64,000 nucleotides of DNA, from assembly GCA_034401795.1 (NCBI GenBank), contig CM067370.1, forward strand, positions 61,854,369 through 61,918,368. The letters run 5' to 3'. The notes below the pieces were generated by a model, which was not told the DNA's origin, searched no databases, and saw only the letters and a program-made list of their open reading frames with translations. Each line of letters starts with the position of its first letter. Position 1 is the first letter of the stretch. This stretch comes from Chaetoderma sp. LZ-2023a (Eukaryota; Mollusca; Caudofoveata; Chaetodermatida; Chaetodermatidae). Of the stretch, positions 10,294-22,028 are shown piece after piece. Made by a program: the position numbers and the translations under genes.

Positions 10294-13102
10294 ATGGTTG
10301 GCCTCCCCAGTATATATCTAGACGGGCCTTTGAACATATCTAAACGAACAGAAGGCAGGGGAATGATCATTTATATAAAATCATCATTGCCATACAAACT
10401 CATAGACACTGACTTTGAATTTTCTGAATTTATCAGCATTGAAATTGATTTAGGTGTTGGAAATAACTTGTTGTTCACATGCATTTATCGCAGCCCAAAT
10501 TCAACATTAGAAAATAACAAAAATCTACAAATACTTTTAGGAGTCCTAGTCAACAAGCCATTCTCCCACTGCATTATTGTTGGAGACTTCAATCTTCCAT
10601 GCATCAATTGGGTCAATAACTCAACTACAAATGGGCAGGCCATCCAGAATATGAATTTATTAAGACTGTAAGAGGTTACTTCTTGTACCAACATATTACA
10701 GAACCAACAAGAGGGAGGGGAACAGATAGATCATCATGCATTGATCTACTATTTACAAATGAAGAGAGGAATGGTAGATCAAATTGACATTGGCGCACCC
10801 CTTGGAAAAAGCGATCTTGCACTAATAACCTTTAAGTTTAATGCTGAAGTGACAGGCTTGCTAAAACCAAAAACAAGATATTTGTATGAGAAAGCCGATT
10901 ATGAGAAAATGAAACAAATGCTTGATATGGATTGTGATGAGATGTTGAAGGATAAAGAAGAAGTCGATCAGTGGCAAATTATTACATCAGAATTAAATTC
11001 GGCTATTCAGGAATGTGTACCACAAACATGTATTAAGCGAGATTTTACAAACTTCAACAAACACAAACTCCCATTCAGTCAGAAAATTTTGTCCAAGATT
11101 CACCGCAAGCGTAGACTATGGGCAGAATAAAAGCTAGCAAAAAATGATACTGTGAGGATTAAATACAATAAAGTACGAAATCAAGTCCGTCAGGAAACTA
11201 GAAAAATTGTTAAGTTACATGAGCAAAAAATTACAGAAAGAATTAAAATAAACCCAAAGAAATTCTGGACATATGTTCAAACTAAGACTAAAACTAGACT
11301 GTCTATACCAGACTTATATACCGATAACAATAAGAAAAACCGTACTACTTCTAACCGTGAAAAAGCAAATGCCCTAGCAAATATCTTTTCATCTGTATTC
11401 GTCTGAAAACCTGACGATATGCTACCAGAGCTTGATAGACTATCTACCCTGCAGCAAAATATCTTACAAATAAAGCAAAATGATATCAAAAAGAGTTTAG
11501 ATAAACTAAAAATATCAAAGTCACCAGGTCCTGATGGTATCCAACCGTGTATCCTAAAAGAACTTAGTAATACTTTAGCTCACCCGCTCAAAATATTATT
11601 TCAAAACTCATTGAACTCCAGTAGATTACCAACACCATGGAAGCAGTCCAATATTACACCTATATTTAAAAAGGGAGACAGAAAAGTCACAAGCAATTAT
11701 AGGCCAATAAGTCTGAGAAGTGTCGTCTGCAAAGTACTTGAAGGTTTAATTAGAGACAGTATCATCCAGCATATATGGCAACGAATGGCTTATTTAGTAA
11801 ATGTCAATTTGGTTTCATCCCAGGTAGGTCAACCACACTGCAGTCATTGACGGAAGTGGATAAATGGTTACAACTATTGGATAGTGATTGTGGTGTGGTG
11901 GACGTTGCATATTTTGATTTTTTAAAGGCATTTGACATGGTTTCCCATCGTAGACTTGTACATAAACTGAATCTATATAACATCAACCCACAGATTATTA
12001 AATGGATAGAAAGCTTCTTGTCACAGCGTAGCCAGAGAGTAATCATTAGTGATGAACCCTCAGAATGGAAATCAGTATTTAGCGGGATACCACATGGATC
12101 AGTTTTAGGACCAGTGTTGTTTGCTTTATATATAAATGACTTACCTAATGTGATAGCTAACAATAGTGAAATATACCTGTATGCGGATGACACAAAACCT
12201 TTTCATGGCATAAAATCCAATGATGATGCTAACGAAATGCAACAAGATATATACTTGGTAAACGAATGGACCAGTAAATGGTTACTCCAATTTAATGCTG
12301 ATAAGTGTAAATCTACGCAAATTGGCAAAACCAATTTACAAAATCATAGCTATATTCTCGGCAAAGACGGGCCCCCTATTAATCCAACCGAGGATGAAAA
12401 GGATATAGGTGTTATTATTGATGATAAACTATGTTTCGAGAAGCACATAATAGATAACGTTAATAACGCCAACTCCATTATGGGTGTAATAAGGCGCACA
12501 TTTGTATCCCATGACACAAACATATTTAGAACCATGTATACATCATTGCGGCCACATCTGAAATTTGCTAATCAGGTTTGGAGTCCCTATCTCAAGAAAC
12601 ATATAGAGCTCTTAGAAAATGTTCAGCGAAGGGCGACAAAAAGTGTCTCAGGACTATCAAAACTAAATTATGAGACTAGGCTCAGGGTCATTAATATACC
12701 AACTCTTGCATACTGTAGAGTACGAGGAGACATTATTGAAGCTTACAAAATTATAACAAAAAAATATGATCCAGAAGTGTGCAACCTTTTTGAATTTCGA
12801 TCAGACTCAAGAACCAGGGGACACAGGCTAAAACTATACAAATCCAGATCACGTTTAAACATACAAAAATACTCCTTTAAACATAGAATCGTGGACTTAT
12901 GGAACAGTCTTCCGAACCATATCATAGAAGCAACAACCGTGATATGATTTGAAACAAAATTAGATAAACTATGGGATAACCAACCCCTATACTATAACTA
13001 TCTAGCTGGCAATACAAATCCCATGTTTTATTACCAAATTGAAAAAGGAAATTAGGAATCTGTCATTACAGGCTTTTAGCCTTCTCACATAAATAGAATA
13101 TC
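10294..13102 (+). mobile_element. Third LINE, CR1/L2-like (EN + RT, 5' truncated)
   Basis: Plus strand. The endonuclease part has ISKRTEGRGMIIYIKSS, CIYRSPNST, CIIVGDFNLPCINW and GKSDLALITF (SDH position reads SDL). The RT has LKISKSPGPDGIQPC, NYRPISLRS, LKAFDMVSHRRL, SGIPHGSVLGPVLF (usual PQG reads PHG), YLYADDTK (12177-12200) and the C-terminal VQRRATKSVSGLSKLNY, RTRGHRLKLYKS and LWNSLPNHIIEATTV. It is interrupted by stops at about 10669, 11128, 11404 and 12945 and by a frame change near 11775-11850. ORF1 is missing. The 3' tail is the ATTG repeat. Confidence 0.85.
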
Positions 13103-13136
13103 ATTGATTGATTGATTGATTGATTGAGTGATTGAG

Positions 13137-13170
<34 letters not shown>
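13103..13170 (+). repeat. (ATTG)n LINE tail repeat
   Basis: About 17 ATTG/AGTG units right after the 3' UTR of the third LINE. A short simple-repeat tail of this kind is usual for CR1/L2-like 3' ends. Confidence 0.9.
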
Positions 13171-13189
13171 CATTCACAGACGGAGCTTA

Positions 13190-15750
13190 AACAACTAATT
13201 TAGGTAGCTTATTCCAGATTTTTGGGACCCGAACTAGAAAACTTCTTAGGACTTCTTAGGATATTTCTGAGGACTCAGGCTGTGTTCAGCCTCTATGTCC
13301 GCATCGTCTTCCATTAAAAATGTTCCACATTCCTGACTTCACGGCATCCGATATTCGTCCGTGAAATCAAATCTAATGGCTTGTGGCTCCCAAAATTTAT
13401 CTAAGGCCACTTCAAAGGCGAAGACGGATTTACAATTTACTATGACGCCAGGAAAGCTATTCCAAATATCTAACACTCTATTTGTAAACATATATTTCCT
13501 AATGCCCGTTCTAATATGGTGCTTGGACAGTCTCAGGCTATGGCCTCTTGTGCCTCTATTCTCTGCCAAGATCAGCAGCCCCTCAGAAGCTTCAGGATCA
13601 TATATCTCATGGGTGAGTTTCTAGACGTCTATCATGTCTCCTCTCATCCTTCTGTACCGCATTGTGGACATTTTCAGTCTCTTCAGCCTATCTATATAGC
13701 TCATATTGCTTAATGATGGAACTTGTTTGGATGCTCGCCGTAGTACATTTTCTATTGGGGCTACATCCTTTTTTAGATGAGGGCTCTACACACATACCAC
13801 ATACTCTAGGTGAGGTCTGACCAGGGCCTCGAACAGCTGCTTAAACATTTCCTCATCTAAGTAAGCGAAATCTCTTCTAATTAGCGCCATAATGCTGTTC
13901 GCCTTGTTAACTTGGGCTTGAATGTGGCTTGAGAAGGTTAAGTTCATGTCTACTGTGACCCCAATGCCCTTTTCCTGTTGTGTGTTCTCAAGATTTACTA
14001 GTGTCCCATCTTGCTTGTAGAGGTGGTAGCTCTTCTCATCTGGGTGTTTTCCTCCCTTGCTCTCTACCGTTAGTACTTTGTATTTGTTTGGGTGGAATCT
14101 CAATAGCCATGTGTTTGACCACACCTGATAACATGTAGATCTTACAGCCTTAGGAAGATCATTAATGTATATCACAAACAGGATAGGCCCTAACACACTG
14201 CCTTGTGGGATGCCACTTGTTACTGGGTGGTTTTCTGAAACATATCCGTTGACCATGACGCATTGCTTTCTGTTTGAAAGAAAGTCCTGTACCCATAGTA
14301 TTATACGATCACTTAGACCATATTTCTTCAGCTTGTTGATAAGTCGCCTATGTGGGACGGTATCGAACGCCTTCATAAAGTCCATATATATGGCATCTAT
14401 TTGCCCCCCTTTGTCCACCACTTTTGCCCATTCATCCAGTACCTTTTGTAATTGCAGTGCTGTTGAACTTCCTTCCATAAAACCAAATTGTCTTTTGCTG
14501 AAGAATTTGTTTCTCTTCATATGTTCTATTATTTCTGACCATACTAGCTTTTCCATTAGTTTACACAATACACTTGTCAGGCTTACTGGTCTGTAATTTC
14601 CAGGGTCAGATTTGGCCCCCTTTTTGTAAATTGCTGTCTTCCACTTGTCTGGTACTATCCCTTTATCCATAGATTTGTTAAATATAATAGTCAAAGGCAT
14701 GCACACACTCTCTTTCAGCTCTGCTAATGCTTAAGGATGTACTCCATCTGGACCATGTGATTTGGTTTCGTCTATTCCCTTTAGTATTTTCAGCAGATCA
14801 TCCTCAGCGAATGTTTTGTCTTGGAATTCAAATTCTAGTTTTAGTTTCTGGGATTCTGGCACTGGACCATCTGGTTCGCACGTAAAAACGCTAGTGAAAA
14901 GGTCTGCCAGTACATTAGCCTTATCTATGTCTTCACTAGCAATCTGAGTTATCCCATCTTTCTGAACAACCTTTAGTTCTGAGATGCCACTTTTAACTTT
15001 CCTCTTTGAGTTTACATATTTCCAAAATTTCTTGGGTTTAGTTTTGGCATTCCTGGCTATCTCCTTTTCATTATCTCGCTTAGATTTACGTATTAGCCCT
15101 TTAACTTGGTTTCTCACTCTAGTATATTCTCTATGCTTCGCATCATTTCTTGTTTCCAGGAATCTTTGCCAACATCTGTGCTTCCTTTTTATTTTAGTCC
15201 AAATATCTTCATTAACTTGTATATGTCAATATTTAGATGCTTTATGGTCTCCGCCTTTGATCTTTGGGATATGTTTGTCTTTGGCCGTGTTAAACTTTTC
15301 AAGAAATGTGTCCAGTAGTGTATTTGGATCATCTGCTTCTAATAATCTCTCCCAATCCAGCACTAGGCCTGCATTCATATCCTCATAATTACCTTTGAAA
15401 AAATTCCACCTCTCTGTATTATTGCATCTTTGCTGACTTTGGAGTTCATAAGTAAAGGTAATTATACAGTGGTCGCTGGCTCCCAATGGACTTTGGTATT
15501 CAATTTCTTCTACTAATTCATCATTTGTAAGGATAAGATCCAATATACTTGGTTCATTGTTCCCTCTACACCTCGTGTAATCCTTGACATGCTGGTATAG
15601 ATAGCAGTCCCTTATACATTCGATGAATGATTCCCCATCCGAGTAATTTTTTACCGAACAATCTTTACAATTTATATTTGGATGATTAAAATCCCCTACA
15701 ATCATAATATGTTTGAACTTCTTATTTGTATTTGAAACATGAAACATGAA
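13190..15750 (-). mobile_element. Fourth LINE, CR1/L2-like (minus strand)
   Basis: Reads right to left. The endonuclease C-terminal half is at 15747-15226 (IMIVGDFNHPNINC, SILDLILTN, LGASDHCIITF with intact SDH), the linker at 15117-14731 (FWKYVNSKRK, ETKSHGPDGVHP), the RT at 14706-13786 (NYRPVSLTSVLCKLMEK, FMKAFDTVPHRRL, SGIPQGSVLGPILF, YINDLPKAV) and the C-terminal RGTRGHSLRLSKHH at 13569-13339. The RT frame runs on from YINDLPKAV to VWSNTWLLRF with the FADD catalytic segment absent, a deletion near 14130. It is therefore catalytically dead, although the surrounding 306-codon frame stays open. Confidence 0.85.
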
Positions 15751-15759
15751 ATTCTACTA

Positions 15760-16432
15760 ACTGTAGGCCTTTAGCAAGCCTCTAACGGCAGGTCTACTTT
15801 TGTGTCATAAACAGTGGTGAAGTCTGCTACAGATTCAAAATTGAAACGCAGTGGATGGTCTTTCCATAGTTTATCAAGTCTGTTTTTGAATGTATTGATG
15901 GATGGTGCAGTGACAATGTTTTCATCTAGACTGTTCCAATGGTCTGTGCACTGTAGCGGGACAGAACATTTTCTTAGATTTAATCTAGCTCTGATTTTCC
16001 TGATTTTCATGCTATGACCCCGTGTAGCACGGCTTTCATCATAAAGTTGGATACATTTGGATGTGGGCATGTCATAATGGTTGTGTAAAATTTTGTATAT
16101 TTCAAGCATATCCCCATGCAGTCGTCTGAATGCCAAGGTCGGTAGATTCAATATTTGTAGGCGTTTAGTGTATGGAACGTTTTGCATGCCAGGGATAAGC
16201 TTGGTGGCTCGCCTCTGTACATTTTCTATTGCATTTATGTGTTTTTTTAAATATGGTGCCCATACTACATTGGCATACTCGATATGCGGTCTGACAAGTG
16301 ATTTGTATAGATGTTTAAAGCTTTCTTTGTCTATGTGGTTAAATGTTCTTCTAATCAGTCCCATACTTTGGTTAGATTTGTTTATTTTTTTATTTATATG
16401 ACAATCAAAACTTAATCGTTAATCGAGGGTCA
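15760..16432 (-). mobile_element. Fifth LINE: RT C-terminal fragment (minus strand)
   Basis: A 197-codon minus-strand frame starting MGLIRRTFNHIDKES, with SLVRPHIEYANVVWAPYLKKHINAIENVQRRATKLIPG, RATRGHSMKIRKI and HWNSLDENIVTAPSINTF. This is the conserved C-terminal RT region of CR1/L2-like LINEs. It is 5' truncated just after the region upstream of the FDCHINKK motif, and it abuts the fourth LINE at its 3' end (about 15750) and the sixth at its 5' end (about 16433). The sequence differs clearly from the fourth LINE, so it is a separate subfamily. Confidence 0.8.
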
Positions 16433-16439
16433 GTGTTAG

Positions 16440-18210
16440 AAGCTGCTGTTCACTGTTTCCATATATCTCTTATAGCAGACTGCGTTTTGGTAGACTTTTT
16501 GCACTGAAAGAGAAAGTGAGCTAAGTCCTCTGGCTCAACTTGACATATAGGACAGCTATCTGATTCACGCCCGCCAGTGAATCTGTTTCTTATGCTCTGT
16601 AGAGTGTAGCATCCAGTGAGAATATTTGCTTTAATCGTAGCTCTTTGTACATCTCTTACATCTGATGAATTAGTCCAAATATGGTGTGGAATACCAATCT
16701 GACACTTCACTATACATAGGTGCTGCAGAGTGCTCTTACTATGGGCTTCGTCATGGAGTGAATTGGTCCAGAACGAGTTGACATTACTACGAACTTTGGT
16801 ACTCCATGCTAATTTCTCTACAGGATTCTCTAGCAGGCGGAGTGGACTGCCCAAATGTACTTCTTGAATAAGGCAGCAATCATTGAAAACCAGATCCTTT
16901 CTTTTGGTTGAGTCATGATGAGCTGATAATATGCTAATTTTGCAATAGTAGAGTCTCGTTGACGAGCTATTGCTCCAAATAGAGTCAACCGCCTAGCATC
17001 AATTTCTGCTTCTATGGGTCTAGCGCCTAGTAGAAGATATATGGCTGCTTTCGCACAGGTTTTCAGGAGATGCTGTATATATCTGAGAGTGCTCCTGTGG
17101 AATAGTTCTAGGGCATCCATCTCCTTCTGCTTTACCCATATTGATCCGAGCCCATGTATATAGCAAGGTAGGATATAAGTGGTGTACAGTTTGTAGGCTA
17201 CTGTTGGTGGAAGACCATTTAGTCCGTGTAAACCGATTCCCATGAGCATATATAGCGTACGTCACCCTTTACTAATTCTATCACTGATGAATGATGACAG
17301 CTGTGATGAAAGATTGATATGTTTCGTCAGACCTAAATGTGTGAACTCTTCGCAGACAGTAGCTGGATTTCCATTAAGATGCCAGTAGTGACTGCTGCTC
17401 CTAGTATCTGATGGGATGCTGGTGTTGAAGTCAGAAATAGTCGTTTTAGTAGGATGAAGCTTATATCTTTCGTAATTAGCATATGACTGGACTATAGACA
17501 GACTGAGTTGAAGATCATTGGTCGTGTCAGACATATGCACCAGGTCGTCAGCACAGGCCACTCTGTCAATGTATATTGCACCAATCTTTAGGCCTGAGTT
17601 TTGCTGGCCAAGATCTAATAGCAGGCCATTGATGTAGACTTTATAGTCATAGGCACTGGTTACGCCTCCCTGTCTAATGCCCCAAAGGGACTACTTATAA
17701 GATCCTCATATTTAATCTTTGCAGTTAGGTTCTTGTATGATAGCATTTTCAGTTGTAGCCAATGCCCGCAAAGGCCGTAGTTATGGTATTCTCTAATCAA
17801 CGAGTCATGGTTTATGACATAGAATGCTTTTATGTGCATCAACACTTGCCACATAGAGCGCTGAATGTCGATTCTTGGCGTGGAGGATTGCTTCGGTGAT
17901 GATAATTGCTGCCATAGCTGGTGATGCATTTGCAGTGAACCCATGCTGAAGATCATCTTGTACACTGTCTATAAGGCTTTTGGAATGTGCAAGCATCATG
18001 TGATCTATAATCTTTGAGATACCTACATGCTAAGTGGCCTATCAGGGTAGTATATGATAAGTAATAGGGGAGACTGTGATTCCACGATAATTGTCCAGAT
18101 ATTGAGCTGGTTTGCCTTTCTTATGTATTGCTGAGATGACCAGATTTGAGTGACTCAGGAATGTGAGCGTGGTTCACAATTGCTGTGCAGATCTGGGCTA
18201 GAAATGCTCA
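16440..18210 (-). mobile_element. Sixth LINE: RT with C-terminal zinc knuckle (minus strand)
   Basis: A different non-LTR family. Minus-strand pieces: a palm segment (DAHKAFYVINHDSLIREYHNYGL, about 17860-17760), GGVTSAYDYKVYINGLLLDL (about 17680-17600), the catalytic CADDLVHMSDT (about 17555-17525), ARPIEAEIDARRLTLFG (about 17030) and a C-terminal CPICQVEPEDLAHFLFQC (about 16555-16500), a C-x2-C-x8-H-x4-C knuckle. It is broken into several frames and truncated at the 5' side. A C-terminal knuckle after the RT is absent from the CR1/L2 copies next door. The clade is unresolved. Confidence 0.75.
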
Positions 18211-18827
18211 ATGTATGTATGTTTGCTCATTAGTCAACTTGGCATAAAAAGCAATACAATTTTACGATTTTTACATATTCAGTCTAGTGTATATAGATGT
18301 CAATGTTGAGCGAAATTTTTCCAAGGTCAAGGTCGAGTAACAGAAATGTACGTTAAAGTAAGTTTTATTTAGTAAATAAAATATGCAGGATCCTATTACT
18401 AGTAGAAACAAGGGGTGTATGTAACGTACATTGTGTGCGCATAAGTTACTGGTGATACCAGTTTTCGATCGTCTTTTCAGTACATATGTACTTAGGGTCT
18501 TCTAATTCTGTTGTATCGGACCTCTACTGAGCACATTATCATGATGATGATTATCATTATATGTGTACGTAGTCACAGTAGTCAACTAATTCAATATGGT
18601 CATTATCTGGGTTCTCTACCATATTCTGATGAATGCACATGTGTTATTAATACGGCTATATCTTGATTGAATCCTGGTGGTTTCGCCACTTCCCATTCGC
18701 ACGCTGAGTCGCTTCGTACCTTTGCCTGTTCGCTCAGGGCTGCTTGGCCCATATTGCCGTTTGCCCTGTGATCGTTTTGGTGCCTAAAGACAGGTGGTTC
18801 GTGGGTGTATCAATTTCATAGCTTTCA
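18211..18827. other. Unassigned non-coding stretch
   Basis: No open frame of note and no recognisable repeat apart from short (GATGAT)-like runs near 18540. It may hold the decayed 5' remainder of the sixth LINE or unique host DNA. Confidence 0.4.
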
Positions 18828-19101
18828 TCAGCATTGTCATCATTTTACGAGGCATAAGCCATTGGATTGTTATTGCCTCAGTATTTTTGATTTAGTATGG
18901 CTTGCACAGTCCCATTCAAAAGTTCTTTCTTTGAAGTAGAAATCTGTAGTTTGTTCTTGGATGATTCCACTGTTGTCGCTCACATAATTTTCCTCGAAAC
19001 AGTCAATATTTCAGTGACATTTGATTTAATACTGGGTATGAGTGCTGTGGTGGAGAGCGGTGTTCCTCACATTAGCTGCGCTGTGCTGCCTACACACTCT
19101 G
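18828..19101 (-). mobile_element. SINE-like LINE derivative, second copy (split by the gypsy element)
   Basis: The reverse complement matches the unit at 7377-7695: the tail CCAATGGCTTATGCCTCGTAAAATGAT at about 18880-18850, and the junction CGAGGAAAATTATGTGAGCGACAACAGTGG corresponding to CGAGGAGACTTAATTGAGCGACAATGG. Its head stops at the left LTR and resumes beyond the right LTR at 35321-35366 (CCTGCTGCGCCTAGCACTTG). This shows that the gypsy element inserted into it. Confidence 0.65.
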
Positions 19102-20860
19102 AGTAATGTATGACTAGTATATAGTAAGATGACTTTATTCAGACGGAGCTATAACAGGTTCAGCAACAGGGCTAATTAGAACAGGGCGGATACATGTCAA
19201 TTATAGCTCGTACTATACTAAATCAAGGGGATGTAGGTTACGGTCTCAGGCGGTTTCGGCAGCCATGTAATTTCGGCAGCTGCAAATATCAATTCATTTT
19301 CGGCAGCCTCTCACATTATTACATTTTCGGTAGCATGTTCAACATCGTTATAGTGTTGTAAAATATTGTAATGTTATGAATGTTATTAAAATTGTTTTAC
19401 CGGCGATCTGTATAAGTCTGTCTGTATCTAATAATATTTCCTTTTTTCAGATTAATACTGTGATTAAGGAACCATAGATCTGAAATTCATAGACCTCATT
19501 TTAATTGATGTTGCTTCTGCAACATTTGCATACACCTGGTCTACATCTGTGAATTGAAAAAATAAGGTGAATAAATTGCGTGTGCCCAACAAACATCTAA
19601 CAGAAATTATTACCAGAAAATTCCTAAAAATAAAAATACATATTCGAACTCGCGTGTTCATTTTATATTGTTCAAGGGAAGTAACTGCGTGAGGCTATTG
19701 TTAGGTAATTACCGATACGATTTGCCTCCCTTGTTACTTAGAAATCGGAACGTGACTTTCACAACAATATTCTTTTTCTGTTTTTATTTGTGTGATTTAT
19801 GGCAATGGTAATGATGAGCTTAGTAATATGATGAAATATGTTGCTGAGGTATGCGTCTCAGTAGGTTCTTGTATATTTTTGCTATCATTTATAATAAATC
19901 TCTCAAAACATTGTTGGCGGTTATAGCCTGTGTAGGCGTGCACATGCTATGGCTTCAAATTATACAGTACAACTTTTGGCGCTACCTTAGGCTGCAACAG
20001 CTTCCCGTCAATTTAGTTTCAAAATACTCAACAGACATTGACACACACGTAATGAATATATTATTTTGTAACAGCTCAAAAGCAATATTTCACTCACTTT
20101 TACGCTTATATTATAGTTAATTTTGTGAATATTTTGAAACCAATTTGACTGGAAACTGGCGCTACCGTATATACATATTTAAAACCTGCACGAAAGGGCA
20201 CCTGTTGAATAGATGTAAATATTTTTTGGCGTAGATGTTGCTGCAAACAGAATCGACATGTGCCAGTCAAATTAATTTTTTTTATACAGTCCAGCCCGAG
20301 GGTTTAATGAGTATGCATTTGTCAGGATCTGGTGAATATTTGTGTAGTTATTTTTAAACAGAAGCTGTTGCTGCAATGTCCGCAATAGGTTCCAGTCAAA
20401 TTATTTTCAAAATATATGTCCAGAACCTTTATTTAGATAAGTTGTCATTTAATGAATATGTGAGTGTCTACGTGCGTACACGTTCGTCGCCATGTAATAT
20501 GGTGAAACATGTTGCACTTGTAATATCATGAAATATGTTATATTTGAATATTTTGAAAATAAATTCCTTGTTGATAAGTAGCGTGTGTGTAAACTTGTAT
20601 TAAAGGTCACATTCACTCCAGAATATGCACCAGAGTGTTGAATACCGGTTCCAGTCAAATTATTTCCTAAAAATCTAGCAGGATTTACATTTGTCAAATT
20701 GATTTTCTTTTCTTTAGATAGCTGTGAATTAGCTGTTCACTTATTGACTAAGTCGTTCTCCTTCGATCAATACTCACCATTCTATTACTTCTGATACAGC
20801 TAGCATGGATAGCTGGGCCCTAGGACTATAGACTTAGTAAGCTTTACCGACTCCTGGAAC

Positions 20861-20892
20861 CGGGTACTCGGCTCCCAACTGCCGAGTACCCG
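20861..20892. other. Perfect 12-bp stem hairpin
   Basis: CGGGTACTCGGC, an 8-nt loop, then GCCGAGTACCCG inside the DNA transposon. The stem sequence CGGGTACTCGG also occurs once in the DIRS leader at about 26137. Confidence 0.8.
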
Positions 20893-20913
20893 TTTGCCAT
20901 GAAGATCATTCTT

Positions 20914-20927
20914 GTTTGCATAGCAAC
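20914..20927. promoter_or_regulatory. X-box-like (RFX) site
   Basis: GTTTGCATAGCAAC matches 11 of 14 positions of the palindromic X-box GTTGCCATGGCAAC. It lies about 110 bp upstream of an exon-like ATG at 21036, inside the DNA transposon. RFX binding is inferred from the motif only. Confidence 0.35.
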
Positions 20928-21035
20928 AAGAGACACATGCTTTTTTGCAGTTGGAAGTCTTGAGATTATATTAAGTCTTTTTTCTGTGTAAATTGTGATA
21001 GCTTTGTGCGCTCTCTAAGGATATATTGGATTACC

Positions 21036-21059
21036 ATGGATGCTGCCGATGATAACCAG
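21036..21059 (+). other. First-exon-like ATG segment ending CAG|GT
   Basis: TTACCATGG gives a good initiation context; eight codons (MDAADDNQ) then run straight into CAG|GTTGTA, a plausible splice donor. It is too short to identify and could be chance. It was noticed because a promoter-like X-box lies upstream and a CRE downstream in the same transposon. Confidence 0.2.
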
Positions 21060-21302
21060 GTTGTATATTTCCATGTTATTCCATAGTTAAAAAGACTTAG
21101 GTCTTCAAAATTTCGTCTGTGTCACATGTTCCAATTTCTAACCCCAAAGAATTTGGGACGTGTGTTAACAACGAAATATGCCAGATGATCGCCTTCCTTT
21201 AAACCCCAACAGGCGATCGGCAGATATGAAATTAGATGTTGGCTTGACGGTGTTTTTAATATGAAAATCGGCTGACGTCGTTCTCCGTAAGATCTGAGCG
21301 GG

Positions 21303-21310
21303 TGACGTCA
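21303..21310. promoter_or_regulatory. CRE palindrome TGACGTCA
   Basis: A perfect cAMP-response-element core inside the larger palindrome GGTGACGTCACC. A near match (TGACGTCG) lies about 35 bp upstream. Confidence 0.35.
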
Positions 21311-22028
21311 CCGTGTTGCTCGGATGTTTATGTGAAGAAAATGTTTCATTAATTCACGCATCTGATTCTAGGTGCTGCGTACTTTAATTGGTACCAAAAA
21401 AACTTTGGAATTTTCAAGTTTTGCGTGTTATCACGATCTGTTTGCAATGATCAGTGGTTTCAAAATTCTTGATTTAGATGTGTGGTCTGCGGTTTTACCG
21501 TGTGCTACAGCAGTTTGTTTACATTTTGTTGTTTCTTCACATATCTTTTTGGCCTTCGTTAGGAGTTAATTTATGGTCAAAAAATATTTCACAGCGTCAC
21601 AACAGTATGCCTAATCTTCGTCACGGCGCTTGACTTTCATCGCAGCAACTGGCTCTTAGTTCGTTTTGCTCTTAGGGTCGGCATGGCTGAAAAACAAACA
21701 TAATAAAATTCATCAACTAGCAATTAGTGGTAATTAGATATGGATTTCAGTCTATCTGAGTCGATATAACAGAAATATATACTATTACTATATAATACAC
21801 ACGTATAGTATTAGTATATAATACTGGTATATCGACTCTGTTAAAGGGACATAGATATATGGTAACATATAGGTAACACAGGGATAATAATAAAACACAC
21901 TAATATAGGCTGCCGAAAACGGGCTGCCGAAAATGTACTCCAAGCTGCCGAAAATGGTTGGCTGCCGAAATGTCTATAAACCTAGGTTACAAGGTACTCT
22001 ATGGCCATATAGCTGCAGAATCATTACA

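Larger units (their letters stand above)
19242..21982. mobile_element. Non-autonomous DNA transposon with 23-bp TIRs and 8-bp TSD
   Basis: It lies in the left LTR between two copies of TAGGTTAC (19234-19241 and 21983-21990), an 8-bp target-site duplication; the uninterrupted right LTR has the site once. The ends form 23-bp imperfect inverted repeats: GGT, nine variable bases, then TTTCGGCAGCC (19242-19264, and in reverse at 21960-21982). Four TTTCGG(C/T)AGC motifs stand inside the left end and four inverted ones inside the right end. No transposase frame is visible (longest frame ~89 codons), so it depends on another element. An 8-bp TSD fits hAT or P-like superfamilies, but the termini do not decide. 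It carries unique-looking interior DNA. Confidence 0.8.
19102..22028 (-). repeat. Left LTR of the gypsy element (split by a DNA transposon)
   Basis: The LTR occupies 19102-19241 and 21991-22028, 178 bp in total, and matches 35146-35320 along its length. The TGTAATG / CATTAC ends form a short terminal inverted repeat. The intervening 2.7 kb is a later insertion. Confidence 0.85.

Noticed and set aside
13103-13170. Regular short repeats as a possible CRISPR array
   Set aside because: Simple ATTG repeat without spacers, in an animal genome.
18897-19106. 69-codon plus-strand frame as a small gene
   Set aside because: It is antisense to the SINE-like LINE derivative.
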